Positions 8,129 through 15,890 of a stretch of DNA of 64,000 nt are shown piece by piece. The notes beneath the pieces are model-generated. The model ran no database searches and was not told the origin of the DNA. It saw only the letters and a program-made list of their open reading frames with translations. The first letter of the stretch is position 1, and each line of letters opens with the position of its first letter. The stretch comes from Calditrichia bacterium (GTDB taxonomy: Bacteria > Calditrichota > Calditrichia > RBG-13-44-9 > J075), in NCBI GenBank assembly GCA_028284905.1, contig JANQQU010000060.1, positions 62,001-126,000 of the forward strand. Direction: 5' to 3'. The translations under genes and the position numbers were made by a program.

Positions 8129-9933
8129 GAATAATACATAACCAGGAACTCAACTTCCTTCTACGCTCCCTTCATCCCTACTGGCATTTTTTGCTTTTAG
8201 TCTTCTTTTTATCATCCCTCGCGGCCATATTCGAGGGTGTTTCAGTTGGTATGTTAATCCCATTGTTAAGCAGTTTTCAGACGGAAAGTAATACTACTGA
8301 GCTCCCCGGATTCGTCGCTTTTCTCCTGACTCTTTTTGACGGTTTATCCCCGCAAATGCAATTTATTTCTGCCATTGGTATTCTTGTTTCCGGCATTGCT
8401 CTAAAAAACCTGCTGGTCGTCATCTCAATCTATATCGGTTATTGGGTTAACAGCAAGGTTGTTGCCGGCCTACAGGAAAAAGCAATCGATATGTTGATGA
8501 CCGTCGACATCAGCTATTATCACGATGTTCGCACCGGGGAACTGGCTGACAAGATTCTTGACCACACCTTCAAAGTATGGTTTGTCATCCAGGGAGCAGT
8601 TAAGTTTTGTGTTTACGCTATCACACTGATGATGCTTTTCTCTTTAATGCTGATATTCTCCTGGCATCTGACTCTGCTATCTGTTTTAATGGGCGCTTTT
8701 ATTGCATTAATCATCAGCAAATACAGTCAGCACATCTATCGCATGAGCAGCACCGCTACAAATTTCCGGCAATCGCTGGCAGCAACACTGGTGGAAAATA
8801 TTAGCGGCATCCAAACAATACGGCAATCCACGAAGGAGGAGCAACAAACATCACGGTTTTTAGAATTGGTGAACAACTATCGGATCAGTATCTACAAAAT
8901 GTTTGCAGGATTTTCCAGCATTAGTGGCATTAGTGAAGGGCTTGGGGGACTTGTTGTCGGCGTTCTGGTCATTGTCGGGGTATTTTATTTACAAATGGGA
9001 CAGGCAAAACTGATGACCCAACTCCTCCCTTTTATTTACATCCTCTCCCGAATGTTACCGGCGGCGAAAGAAATGAACCAGGGCTGGGGACAAATTGCCG
9101 GGCACTGGACTTTTCTTTACAGAGTAAACCAATTACTAATGAAAGAGAACAAACCTTTCACAGTAGACGGCAAAAAGGATTATCCAGGATTAAAAAAATC
9201 AATAAGCATAGAAAATGTCACCTTCTCCTATAATTCCGGCGAAGAGCAAGTATTGAGGGATATTAACTTTACAATTCCCCAGGGGAAAAAGACGGCGATT
9301 GTCGGCACTTCCGGATCAGGCAAGACAACGCTCATCAATTTATTGCTAAAATTCTATACGCCTCAAAACGGGAGAATACAAATAGATGATACGCCATTAA
9401 AAGAGATAAGTGCTCAGTCTTTACGTAGTGCCATTGGCATTGTTAGTCAGGATACATTCATCTTCAATGATACAGTTGCAAACAATATTGCTTTCGGAAC
9501 TAAAGGAGAAATTTCCGATTCAGCGATCAGAGCTGCAGCGCTTAAAGCAGGTGCGCATGAATTCATCAGCAACTTATCGGAAGGGTATGAGACTATTCTC
9601 GGAGATCGTGGCATAAAACTTTCCGGGGGGCAACGGCAACGAATTTCCATTGCCCGGGCAATTCTAAAAGATCCGGAAATTCTCATCCTGGATGAGGCGA
9701 CCAGTTCACTGGACAATCAAACCGAAAAGAAGATTCATCAGGCAATTATGGAACTAAGCCACGATCGCACTGTGATTATTATTGCTCATCGCCTCTCAAC
9801 GATTAAGGGGGCGGATCAGATAATTGTATTGAAAGACGGCGCCATAGCAGAGCAGGGCCATGAAAGTGATTTATTGAAACAACAAGGAGAGTTCTTTAAG
9901 ATTGCCCAATCAATCATCGAGGACAAGCATTAA
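8125..9933 (+). CDS. ABC exporter, fused membrane and ATPase domains (MsbA/lipid or glycan flippase type)
   Basis: A 602-residue half-transporter with six predicted membrane helices (about 15-325) and a C-terminal ATPase. Walker A G-T-S-G-S-G-K-T-T is at about 394-402, the signature L-S-G-G-Q at about 499-503, Walker B with D-E-A-T-S-S-L-D just after 520, and the H-loop in I-I-A-H-R-L-S-T-I. This is the MsbA/PglK type that works as a homodimer and moves lipids, lipid-linked oligosaccharides or drugs across the inner membrane. The start is a TTG overlapping the stop of the preceding gene, consistent with coupling. It is the last plus-strand gene of the cluster and meets a glycosyltransferase tail-to-tail 22 bases on. 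It probably flips the glycolipid or lipid-linked product that the neighbouring genes build or decorate. The substrate cannot be read from sequence. Confidence 0.88.
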   Translation: MRIIHNQELNFLLRSLHPYWHFLLLVFFLSSLAAIFEGVSVGMLIPLLSSFQTESNTTELPGFVAFLLTLFDGLSPQMQFISAIGILVSGIALKNLLVVISIYIGYWVNSKVVAGLQEKAIDMLMTVDISYYHDVRTGELADKILDHTFKVWFVIQGAVKFCVYAITLMMLFSLMLIFSWHLTLLSVLMGAFIALIISKYSQHIYRMSSTATNFRQSLAATLVENISGIQTIRQSTKEEQQTSRFLELVNNYRISIYKMFAGFSSISGISEGLGGLVVGVLVIVGVFYLQMGQAKLMTQLLPFIYILSRMLPAAKEMNQGWGQIAGHWTFLYRVNQLLMKENKPFTVDGKKDYPGLKKSISIENVTFSYNSGEEQVLRDINFTIPQGKKTAIVGTSGSGKTTLINLLLKFYTPQNGRIQIDDTPLKEISAQSLRSAIGIVSQDTFIFNDTVANNIAFGTKGEISDSAIRAAALKAGAHEFISNLSEGYETILGDRGIKLSGGQRQRISIARAILKDPEILILDEATSSLDNQTEKKIHQAIMELSHDRTVIIIAHRLSTIKGADQIIVLKDGAIAEQGHESDLLKQQGEFFKIAQSIIEDKH

Positions 9934-9955
9934 TCTTGTTTGACTTCCAACGGGA

Positions 9956-10909
9956 TTAACTTCCCGGCAGTAATTTACTTCTCAAGGTTTCTAAATACCG
10001 GGGTGACCACAAATATAGCATCGTGTAAAGCAGGTCTTTATAATGCGAAATTCCGCCGGTTAGGACATTTGTCTGTAAACTTTTTTTGAAATACTTCCGG
10101 GCTTCCCGCCAATTTTCATTATGTCGGTATAATTGTGCAAGATATAAATACTGAGAGGCAAGATACTTGGCAATGTGTTTGTCATATGCTGGCTTTAGAT
10201 GCGGCCTCACGAATTCCCGGGTTTGAATATTTAATTTAGCCTGACTAATGTTGCCCATCGTCGACCAAACCCCGCCTTCATGTATTCGATAACAAACCAT
10301 GACTTCATCCAGATAGCCTATTTTGCCATTTTCCCCCATCATCACATAGAATGGCCAGTCTCCAATAATGAGGGTTTCGTCCCGGAACCACTGCGGGAAT
10401 CCCTTGAAGGCAGAGCGGCGGAACATGGTAGAACCGGAATGCATGAACGTATATCGTGAGAGCAAATCTTCATAAGTATATTTTTGTTTTCGCCCCGGTG
10501 GAAAAACGGCTTTTGATTCGCCGTCAGGGGTCAGCCATCTGAAGGCATGAGAGCAGATGGTGCAATCCGGATTGCTCTCAAAAAAATCGACCTGCCGCTG
10601 AAGTTTATGGGGAGACGTCCAGTAATCATCACCATCGATAATTGCAATAAATTCCCCCTGGCACGCATTGATCGTACGAATAAAATTTTGGCGAGCGCCT
10701 TTATTTTTTTCCGGAAATTCAGTTCGAATAATATCAGGGTGCTTTCGCTGGTACTCCGTTATGATTTCCCGGGTTTTATCCGGTGAACAATCTTCTCCGA
10801 CAACAACTTCAAATTGAAAATCAGTTTTCTGAGAGAGAATACTTTCCAGCGCCTGCGCAATAAATTTTTCATGGTTATATGAAATAACTGCGACACTTAC
10901 CTTTATCAT
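9956..10909 (-). CDS. Family 2 glycosyltransferase
   Basis: 317 residues with a GT-A nucleotide-sugar-binding N-terminus. V-S-V-A-V-I-S-Y-N-H opens the fold, G-E-D-C-S-P-D is at 38-44, and the metal-binding D-G-D-D-Y-W is at 92-97. A probable acceptor-side region with F-R-R-S and G-D-W-P-F-Y-V-M segments follows. GT2 enzymes invert the donor sugar onto a lipid- or glycan-bound acceptor at the cytoplasmic face of the membrane. No membrane helix is evident. The gene begins two bases after the aminotransferase stop, so both are in one operon. With the aminotransferase, sulfotransferases and acyltransferase upstream, it belongs to a surface-glycan or glycolipid pathway. Sugar specificity is unknown. 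Confidence 0.88.
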   Translation of the reverse strand: MIKVSVAVISYNHEKFIAQALESILSQKTDFQFEVVVGEDCSPDKTREIITEYQRKHPDIIRTEFPEKNKGARQNFIRTINACQGEFIAIIDGDDYWTSPHKLQRQVDFFESNPDCTICSHAFRWLTPDGESKAVFPPGRKQKYTYEDLLSRYTFMHSGSTMFRRSAFKGFPQWFRDETLIIGDWPFYVMMGENGKIGYLDEVMVCYRIHEGGVWSTMGNISQAKLNIQTREFVRPHLKPAYDKHIAKYLASQYLYLAQLYRHNENWREARKYFKKSLQTNVLTGGISHYKDLLYTMLYLWSPRYLETLRSKLLPGS

Positions 10910-10910
10910 C

Positions 10911-12161
10911 CTAACCTACCCAGCTTTCATCTATAATTACTTGCTCTGTTGCAGGCTGGCGTTCTTCGTGAATACGTGTGTTGATTTCTTCACTATTATC
11001 GACGATGAGGCGAATAATTTCAGCGACAGATTGAATGTCACCTTTATTGACGGATGTCCCTGTAGGCAAAGAGAACAAACGTGTGGTAAGCCTTTCTGTA
11101 ACTGGTAATTTTATATTTTGATAAATTGGGTTAGAATTATACGGCTCCATTTTATGACATCCGGGATAAAAATAGCGGCGGGCAAATACCCCTTCCGCCA
11201 TCAACAGATCGACGATACAGTCCCGATCGACGCCGGCAATTGCGCTATCCACGTCGAGGACAATGTTATGATAGTTATAGTCGTTAGTGTCATCATATTC
11301 CATTAGCCGCACTCCCTTGATTCCTGAAAGTGCTTTTTTGTAAGCCAAATAGTTTTCTTTGTTCGCCTGAAGAAATTTTGGTAGAGAATCCAGCCCTGCC
11401 AATCCCATAATTGCGGACATCTCATTCATTTTGCCGTTGATTCCCAAAAAAGAAACCTGATCCGTATCGGAAAAACCAAAATTTTTCAAAAGCCGGATTC
11501 TTTTTGCCAGCGCGTCATTGTTTGTTACTATGGCGCCACCTTCAAAGCTGTTAAACACCTTTGTTGCATGGAAGCTAAAGACTTCCATATCACCAAAATG
11601 TCCAATCTTTTGGCCATTATGAGAACAGGCAAATGCATGACATGCATCATAAACTATTCTGAGCTGATGTTGCCTGGCGAGTTTTTCTATACTTTCAGCA
11701 TCACATCCTCTCCCCCAAAGATGCACGCCGAGAATCGCAGAGGTTTGTGGGGTAATCAACTCTCTTGCATGGTTAGGGTCAAGCGTAAAAGTTACCGGGT
11801 CAACATCGCAAAATACCGGCTTTATTCCCTGCCACTGTAATGCATGCGCTGTGGCCACAAAGGTAAAAGACGGCACAATGACCTCTCCACGCAGCTCGAG
11901 TGCCTTGAAAGCGATCTGCAAAGCAATCGTACCATTACAAAGGGCGATGCAATGCTTGACGCCAAGATAGCTCGCGAGTTTTTCTTCGAACCTGGCGATA
12001 TAGACACCGTCGTTGGTAAGCCATTTTCTATTGAGGATGTCGTCGAGATGTTTGTGTAGAAATGCCCGGTCGCCGATATTCGGGCGGCCAACAAAAAGCT
12101 TGTTTGGAAACGCTTGCTTTCCCCCAAAAAAGCAAAGGTCTCCAATTCGTTCCTTTTTCAT
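10911..12161 (-). CDS. DegT/DnrJ/EryC1/StrS-family sugar aminotransferase
   Basis: 416 residues, a PLP-dependent enzyme that typically transaminates a nucleotide-linked keto sugar using glutamate. Visible motifs are C-N-G-T-I-A-L-Q (75-82, phosphate-binding turn), P-S-F-T-F-V-A-T (97-104), Y-D-A-C-H-A (171-176, Asp172 to the pyridine N) and S-F-H-A-T-K (196-201), with Lys201 the Schiff-base lysine. The family splits into many sugar-specific branches, and the exact product (for example a 3- or 4-amino sugar) cannot be told here. A NeuD/PglD-like acyltransferase 2 kb upstream on the same strand could N-acylate the amino sugar, as PglD does after PglE. It is cotranscribed with the GT2 gene. Confidence 0.88.
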   Translation of the reverse strand: MKKERIGDLCFFGGKQAFPNKLFVGRPNIGDRAFLHKHLDDILNRKWLTNDGVYIARFEEKLASYLGVKHCIALCNGTIALQIAFKALELRGEVIVPSFTFVATAHALQWQGIKPVFCDVDPVTFTLDPNHARELITPQTSAILGVHLWGRGCDAESIEKLARQHQLRIVYDACHAFACSHNGQKIGHFGDMEVFSFHATKVFNSFEGGAIVTNNDALAKRIRLLKNFGFSDTDQVSFLGINGKMNEMSAIMGLAGLDSLPKFLQANKENYLAYKKALSGIKGVRLMEYDDTNDYNYHNIVLDVDSAIAGVDRDCIVDLLMAEGVFARRYFYPGCHKMEPYNSNPIYQNIKLPVTERLTTRLFSLPTGTSVNKGDIQSVAEIIRLIVDNSEEINTRIHEERQPATEQVIIDESWVG

Positions 12162-12475
12162 ACAAATCCCTTTGTATCTTTCCTGTCCCTGTCATCATAA
12201 AACAGATCAACATCTGCTTTTCCAGAAGAATATACCTCCCTGCAATTTCCTGAAAGCACCCAAAAACATTTTAGGGGTTTAAAAAATCATAACCAAATCC
12301 ATCCCTAGCAAAGGTATTTTCATTATAGAACAAATATTTTCTGCCATTGTGAACAATGACATAGGGACAGCAAATCATTTCCGAATACCAACAGGCGGAT
12401 AAAATTTCAATTCCGAATTTTTTATCCAATCTCGCCCACATTTCTCCAATTCAAGCATTTTCTATTAACTTCTTA
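12162..12475. other. Intergenic stretch of 314 bases between aminotransferase and sulfotransferase-like gene
   Basis: The right two thirds hold the propeller-gene remnant at 12271-12462. The remaining 110 bases (12162-12270) precede the aminotransferase start and could contain its promoter, but no convincing -35/-10 pair or operator was identified. Confidence 0.6.
12271..12462 (-). pseudogene. Decayed C-terminal copy of the beta-propeller glycosidase-like gene at 13195-14133
   Basis: Read on the minus strand, this stretch encodes about 60 residues that line up with the C-terminus of the intact propeller gene 0.9 kb away. M-I-C-C-P-Y-V-I-V-H-N-G-R-K-Y-L-F-Y matches M-I-C-Y-P-C-V-V-V-H-K-G-R-K-Y-M-F-Y, followed by G-F-G-Y and a stop at 12271-12273. 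An in-frame TGA at 12451-12453 and the lack of any upstream coding region show it is a remnant. It fills most of the space between the end of the sulfotransferase-like gene and the aminotransferase. This is best explained by a duplication of the propeller gene followed by loss of most of one copy. Confidence 0.85.
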
Positions 12476-13177
12476 CTAGCTGGCAGATTTGTTTAGATGA
12501 GGCATTCTACTAATTCGATCTTTAGGCAAACCCAAGAAGTCTACAATCTTTGAAGTATCTTTTTCTTTGCCAATATCAATAACCAGCAATTGATTTCTCC
12601 TGCCCTGAAAATATCTTATAATCTCCTGATTTCTTGCTTCATATATAGCTATCCGAAACGCCCTGTCATAGATTAATGACCACTCATAAGAAATCTTATC
12701 TCCCTTAACAATTGCGGCATTTCTCCGGGCTGCACGATATAAATAGTTTTTCCGTATATAAATATTTTTATCTTTAAACGTATCCTCATTAAATTCTTCG
12801 ACCTTCTTTAGCCCTGCTTTTTTCAATATCCCACCGAGATGAAATCTTACCAGGCTGTCAAACCATGCATTTGAATCCCGCACGGTAAGTATGAATTTAC
12901 TTTCGGGATACATACTATCGAGCACAGCATAGGTAACCCCTTGCGAAAAAGGCATATCCTGGAAAGCCTCAAATTTGTCGCACAGTGCTTTTAACGGTCG
13001 AAAATCTCCGTCGAATAACGCTTCAACAACAAGCGCTTCCTGCTCAACCTGAACAGGCATACGGTAACCAAGATCTCTCAACAACCGTTCTACTGAAGTC
13101 GTACCGGTTTTGTTATAGCCGATACAAAAAACCTTTGTCCGTTGCTGTTTTTCAAACAAACTGATTAGTTTCTTCAA
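12476..13177 (-). CDS. Sulfotransferase-family protein (P-loop)
   Basis: 233 residues. The N-terminal F-C-I-G-Y-N-K-T-G-T-T-S (about 17-28) is the PAPS-binding loop of sulfotransferases, and F-I-L-T-V-R-D-S-N-A-W (about 114-124) fits the second, 3'-phosphate-binding motif. A D-x-G segment and a G-L-P-K-D tail resemble small sulfotransferase-family proteins found in polysaccharide clusters. These enzymes transfer sulfate from PAPS to a hydroxyl, usually of a sugar. It lies 17 bases after the propeller gene. PAPS-forming enzymes are not in the window. The substrate is unknown, and it may be a non-sulfating family member. Confidence 0.75.
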   Translation of the reverse strand: MKKLISLFEKQQRTKVFCIGYNKTGTTSVERLLRDLGYRMPVQVEQEALVVEALFDGDFRPLKALCDKFEAFQDMPFSQGVTYAVLDSMYPESKFILTVRDSNAWFDSLVRFHLGGILKKAGLKKVEEFNEDTFKDKNIYIRKNYLYRAARRNAAIVKGDKISYEWSLIYDRAFRIAIYEARNQEIIRYFQGRRNQLLVIDIGKEKDTSKIVDFLGLPKDRISRMPHLNKSAS

Positions 13178-13194
13178 ACTTATATATCCTGAAC

Positions 13195-14133
13195 TTATTC
13201 GCTGTTTAAAACAGCATATCCAAAGCCGTTTTGGCCAAATGTATTACCATTATAAAACATATACTTTCTGCCCTTGTGAACTACAACGCAAGGGTAACAT
13301 ATCATTACCGAATCCCAACCACTTTCAGAGATATCAATTCCCACCAAATTATCCTTACGTGTCCAGGCTACACCGTTCGCAGATTCTGCATATCCGATTC
13401 TATAACTGTTTTTCCGGTTTTCCCGATAATCATATCCGTTTCGGTAGGCATACCACATTTTATAAATTTCATTCTCTTTCAGGACTGAAGCCCGAACAAT
13501 CCCACCTTCCGCCTCCGTTGCATAATCGATAGCGACCAGGCCTTTTCTTTCCCAGTTAATGCCATCAGAAGATTCTGCATATTTGATATGGTAAAAAGGT
13601 TCCGGCTGGCCATTAAACACTTCCCATTTAGTGCAGGACATATACCAGTTTTTCCAAACACCATCTTCTATCAGCACGCAAGATGTTCCGGTGAAATAGG
13701 GTTCCTTCCAGGTGGAAGCGAACAAAGGCCCGGCAGCAAATCGTTCAAAGTTCTTTCCGCCATCCTTACTTATTGCCAGGCCAATAGCATTGTGATAGGG
13801 AATGGTTTGGCGAACCGTCCAGCCGATATAATAAAGGTATTTCACATTACCGATGGTAATGATCCAGGATGGCATTACGCCGCAATCATCAAACCGACCG
13901 AGAATTCCCGGTGTCATAATCGGTTCCGGATGCTCATAAATGATGTTGCCCGGATTCCCGGCCTCCACCTCAATATAGCTGATATGAGATCGATTGGTTT
14001 CATCGCGAGTCGCGTAATAAATCCGCCATATTGCTTCATCAATAACATCAACCGTGGGGACCGATGCATGTGACTGGTTCCAGGATTTGTCTTTCCGCGG
14101 AGAGAATATATGTCCTAGTTTTTCCCATTTCAT
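13195..14133 (-). CDS. Five-bladed beta-propeller glycosidase-like protein (GH43/GH130-like fold)
   Basis: 312 residues with repeated blade elements: W-R-I-Y-Y-A-T-R-D (near 35), G-V-M-P-S-W-I (near 78), Y-L-Y-Y-I-G-W, W-Y-M-S-C-T-K-W, Y-K-M-W-Y-A-Y-R-N-G and R-K-Y-M-F-Y-N-G-N. This pattern is typical of the five-bladed propeller glycoside hydrolases and their non-catalytic relatives in exopolysaccharide loci. No signal peptide is present. The open frame extends to 14355, but that part overlaps the acyltransferase in another frame. The ATG at 14133 has a strong GGAGGT five bases upstream and sits one base after the acyltransferase stop, so this start is secure. A decayed copy of its 3' end lies at 12271-12462. 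Whether it cleaves, phosphorolyses or only binds a glycan is not known. Confidence 0.75.
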   Translation of the reverse strand: MKWEKLGHIFSPRKDKSWNQSHASVPTVDVIDEAIWRIYYATRDETNRSHISYIEVEAGNPGNIIYEHPEPIMTPGILGRFDDCGVMPSWIITIGNVKYLYYIGWTVRQTIPYHNAIGLAISKDGGKNFERFAAGPLFASTWKEPYFTGTSCVLIEDGVWKNWYMSCTKWEVFNGQPEPFYHIKYAESSDGINWERKGLVAIDYATEAEGGIVRASVLKENEIYKMWYAYRNGYDYRENRKNSYRIGYAESANGVAWTRKDNLVGIDISESGWDSVMICYPCVVVHKGRKYMFYNGNTFGQNGFGYAVLNSE

Positions 14134-14134
14134 A

Positions 14135-14797
14135 TTACACCTCCAAATCTTTGCTGGAAACTTTTCCCTTCTTTGCCGGCACTCCCATATAAACACTCCA
14201 GTGATCTGTATTGCCAACAACGCAGGCACCCATTGCCACCAGGGTTCCCTCAGCCAGATGTATTTGATCCCGAATTGTAGAATTAACACCGAAGTAACAA
14301 TATGGCTCAACAATACAGTGCCCGGAAAGCACCACATGCGAGGTAAAAAACACATGATCTTTTATTTCCCCATGATGCCCGATGTGATTGCCGCTCCAAA
14401 GAACAACATTATTACCTATTGAGGTAAATGGTTGAATCGTATTGTCTTCGAAGATAAAACAATTTTCCCCAATTTTATTTATTGGGAAAGTCGTCGCCTT
14501 GGAACTAACATAACTGATTAAGGAATAGCCTTTTTCCTTAACTTCGTGGTAAACAGACTCTCGCAATCGATTCATTTTTCGCCCGGTCAGTGGTGCGAAG
14601 AAGGCGTATTGGTTAGGGTTGAAATACTCTTCAACTGTTTCAAAGGGAACGACCGGCAGCCCCTTGAATTGTTTTTCTGCTGGCATATATGCTTCATGCA
14701 CGCTAAAAGCAACAACTTCATGCTCGCTGTCAGTTGACAAATAATAATGTGCAAGCTCAGCTAAATCCAATAATCCGAACACAACAACTTTTGCCAT
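14135..14797 (-). CDS. NeuD/PglD-like sugar O/N-acyltransferase, left-handed beta-helix
   Basis: 220 residues. The N-terminal M-A-K-V-V-V-F-G-L-L-D is the Rossmann-like sugar-nucleotide-binding part of the NeuD/PglD family. From about residue 100 the hexapeptide pattern of a left-handed beta-helix appears (I-G-E-N-C-F-I-F, I-G-N-N-V-V-L-W, H-I-G-H-H-G-E-I, V-V-L-S-G-H-C, V-G-N-T-D), ending in V-Y-M-G-V-P-A-K-K-G. The G-x-H-I-G-H-H segment is the usual site of the catalytic His. Such enzymes acylate amino or hydroxyl groups of nucleotide sugars in the cytoplasm with acetyl-CoA or a similar donor. AAAGGTAG precedes the ATG. The DegT-type aminotransferase in the same gene group is a natural source of the amino-sugar substrate. 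Confidence 0.85.
   Translation of the reverse strand: MAKVVVFGLLDLAELAHYYLSTDSEHEVVAFSVHEAYMPAEKQFKGLPVVPFETVEEYFNPNQYAFFAPLTGRKMNRLRESVYHEVKEKGYSLISYVSSKATTFPINKIGENCFIFEDNTIQPFTSIGNNVVLWSGNHIGHHGEIKDHVFFTSHVVLSGHCIVEPYCYFGVNSTIRDQIHLAEGTLVAMGACVVGNTDHWSVYMGVPAKKGKVSSKDLEV
14139..14144 (-). promoter_or_regulatory. Ribosome binding site deciding the start of the propeller gene
   Basis: Minus-strand GGAGGT five bases before the ATG at 14133. It lies inside the last codons of the acyltransferase region and rules out the longer reading to 14355. Confidence 0.85.
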
Positions 14798-14887
14798 GTT
14801 ATCTACCTTTCACTTCTCGATTATTTCCTGGTGACTATGACAACTTATTCCGTCTTTCGGAAGATTCCTATCGGTAATATCCGATTA

Positions 14888-15724
14888 TCAAAATCCCCAA
14901 CGACGATATTCCCGGCCGGTGAAAGCAGCCAGTTTTTTAACATCATCAAACAGCGCTTCTTTGAATTGCGCTTCTGATTTTTTGCTAAACTTCGGCTTCT
15001 TTAGCTGGCGGGAGAAGGGATAATAGACAACTCTTTCCAGATGCCAGGCAACACCATCCGGCATTTTTTTTAGCAAACGCATGGCAGCGCTTTTATTTAA
15101 AGCTTCACCAAACCTGGTGCGTTTCCGTTTGGCATTGCTACGGTGCCACTCTTTTCGGAATTTTTCACTGGTAAATGTGTCATCGACTGCCAGAAAACGA
15201 AAGATGTCATGCATTGTCTTTTCTGTGCTGCATTTGAGATCATTTGAATCGACAACCAAGATATTGCTTTCGGGGAAATATTCTAAATATTGTTCCAACT
15301 GATAATAATAACTGGCTGTATCAATATAGAATCGCCTTTTTTCCGAATTGAGCAATTCTTTTTCAAAATCCTCATGCGCTTTCCCTTCGGCGAGAAGATG
15401 TAAATAAGTTGACAAAATCTTTTCCAGCGGATTACGCACCAGGTAAATGAGTTTCACATCGGGAATGAGTGAGTGTATCCGCTCCGGCACGCCATCATAA
15501 AGGGGATGCATACTATACAACGGACTGGCTTCCCCGCGGACCGGAAGCTTGGCTTGAAAATGAGATTTATACCATTTTAATCCTTTATCCCAATTCTTTT
15601 CGCTAACAAAAAAATGTGTTTCCTTCATTTCCGACATGTGAATCTCGGGATGCAGCTTCAAATAGTTGTGTAAACTGGTGGTACCACACTTCATAGCACC
15701 AATGATGATAAGGTTAGGCAGCAT
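14888..15724 (-). CDS. Sulfotransferase
   Basis: 278 residues with a clear PAPS-dependent sulfotransferase layout. The 5'-phosphosulfate loop I-G-A-M-K-C-G-T-T-S-L is at about 8-18, and L-I-Y-L-V-R-N-P-L-E-K-I-L-S-T-Y carries the Arg and Ser of the 3'-phosphate motif near 95-110. A C-terminal G-R-E-Y-R-R-W-G-F is seen in bacterial heparan-sulfotransferase-like proteins. It is predicted to place sulfate on a sugar hydroxyl or amine in the cytoplasm. It is first in the minus-strand group that continues into the acyltransferase, propeller and second sulfotransferase-like gene. Two sulfotransferases in one locus suggest a sulfated surface glycan. Family identity is secure; the acceptor is unknown. 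Confidence 0.9.
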   Translation of the reverse strand: MLPNLIIIGAMKCGTTSLHNYLKLHPEIHMSEMKETHFFVSEKNWDKGLKWYKSHFQAKLPVRGEASPLYSMHPLYDGVPERIHSLIPDVKLIYLVRNPLEKILSTYLHLLAEGKAHEDFEKELLNSEKRRFYIDTASYYYQLEQYLEYFPESNILVVDSNDLKCSTEKTMHDIFRFLAVDDTFTSEKFRKEWHRSNAKRKRTRFGEALNKSAAMRLLKKMPDGVAWHLERVVYYPFSRQLKKPKFSKKSEAQFKEALFDDVKKLAAFTGREYRRWGF

Positions 15725-15881
15725 ATTGTTTGTTCTTTTTGTTTAACAACTTTAATAATAATACTTTTACACAGCGATATGTGTGTGATCAATTTAGCAG
15801 TTTATGAGTACTTTTTTGGCAGTCTTATCGAAACATAATTTCAAAAATGTCTTATACTAACTTGTGCGATCCAAACTTTTC

Positions 15882-15888
15882 GGAGGAG
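15882..15888 (+). promoter_or_regulatory. Ribosome binding site deciding the start of the kelch-type protein
   Basis: GGAGGAG three bases before ATG 15891. It favours this start over an upstream in-frame GTG at 15864. Confidence 0.8.
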
Positions 15889-15890
15889 AC

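Noticed and set aside
14134-14355. N-terminal extension of the propeller gene
   Set aside because: It overlaps the acyltransferase in another frame, lacks family sequence, and a strong ribosome site marks the ATG at 14133.
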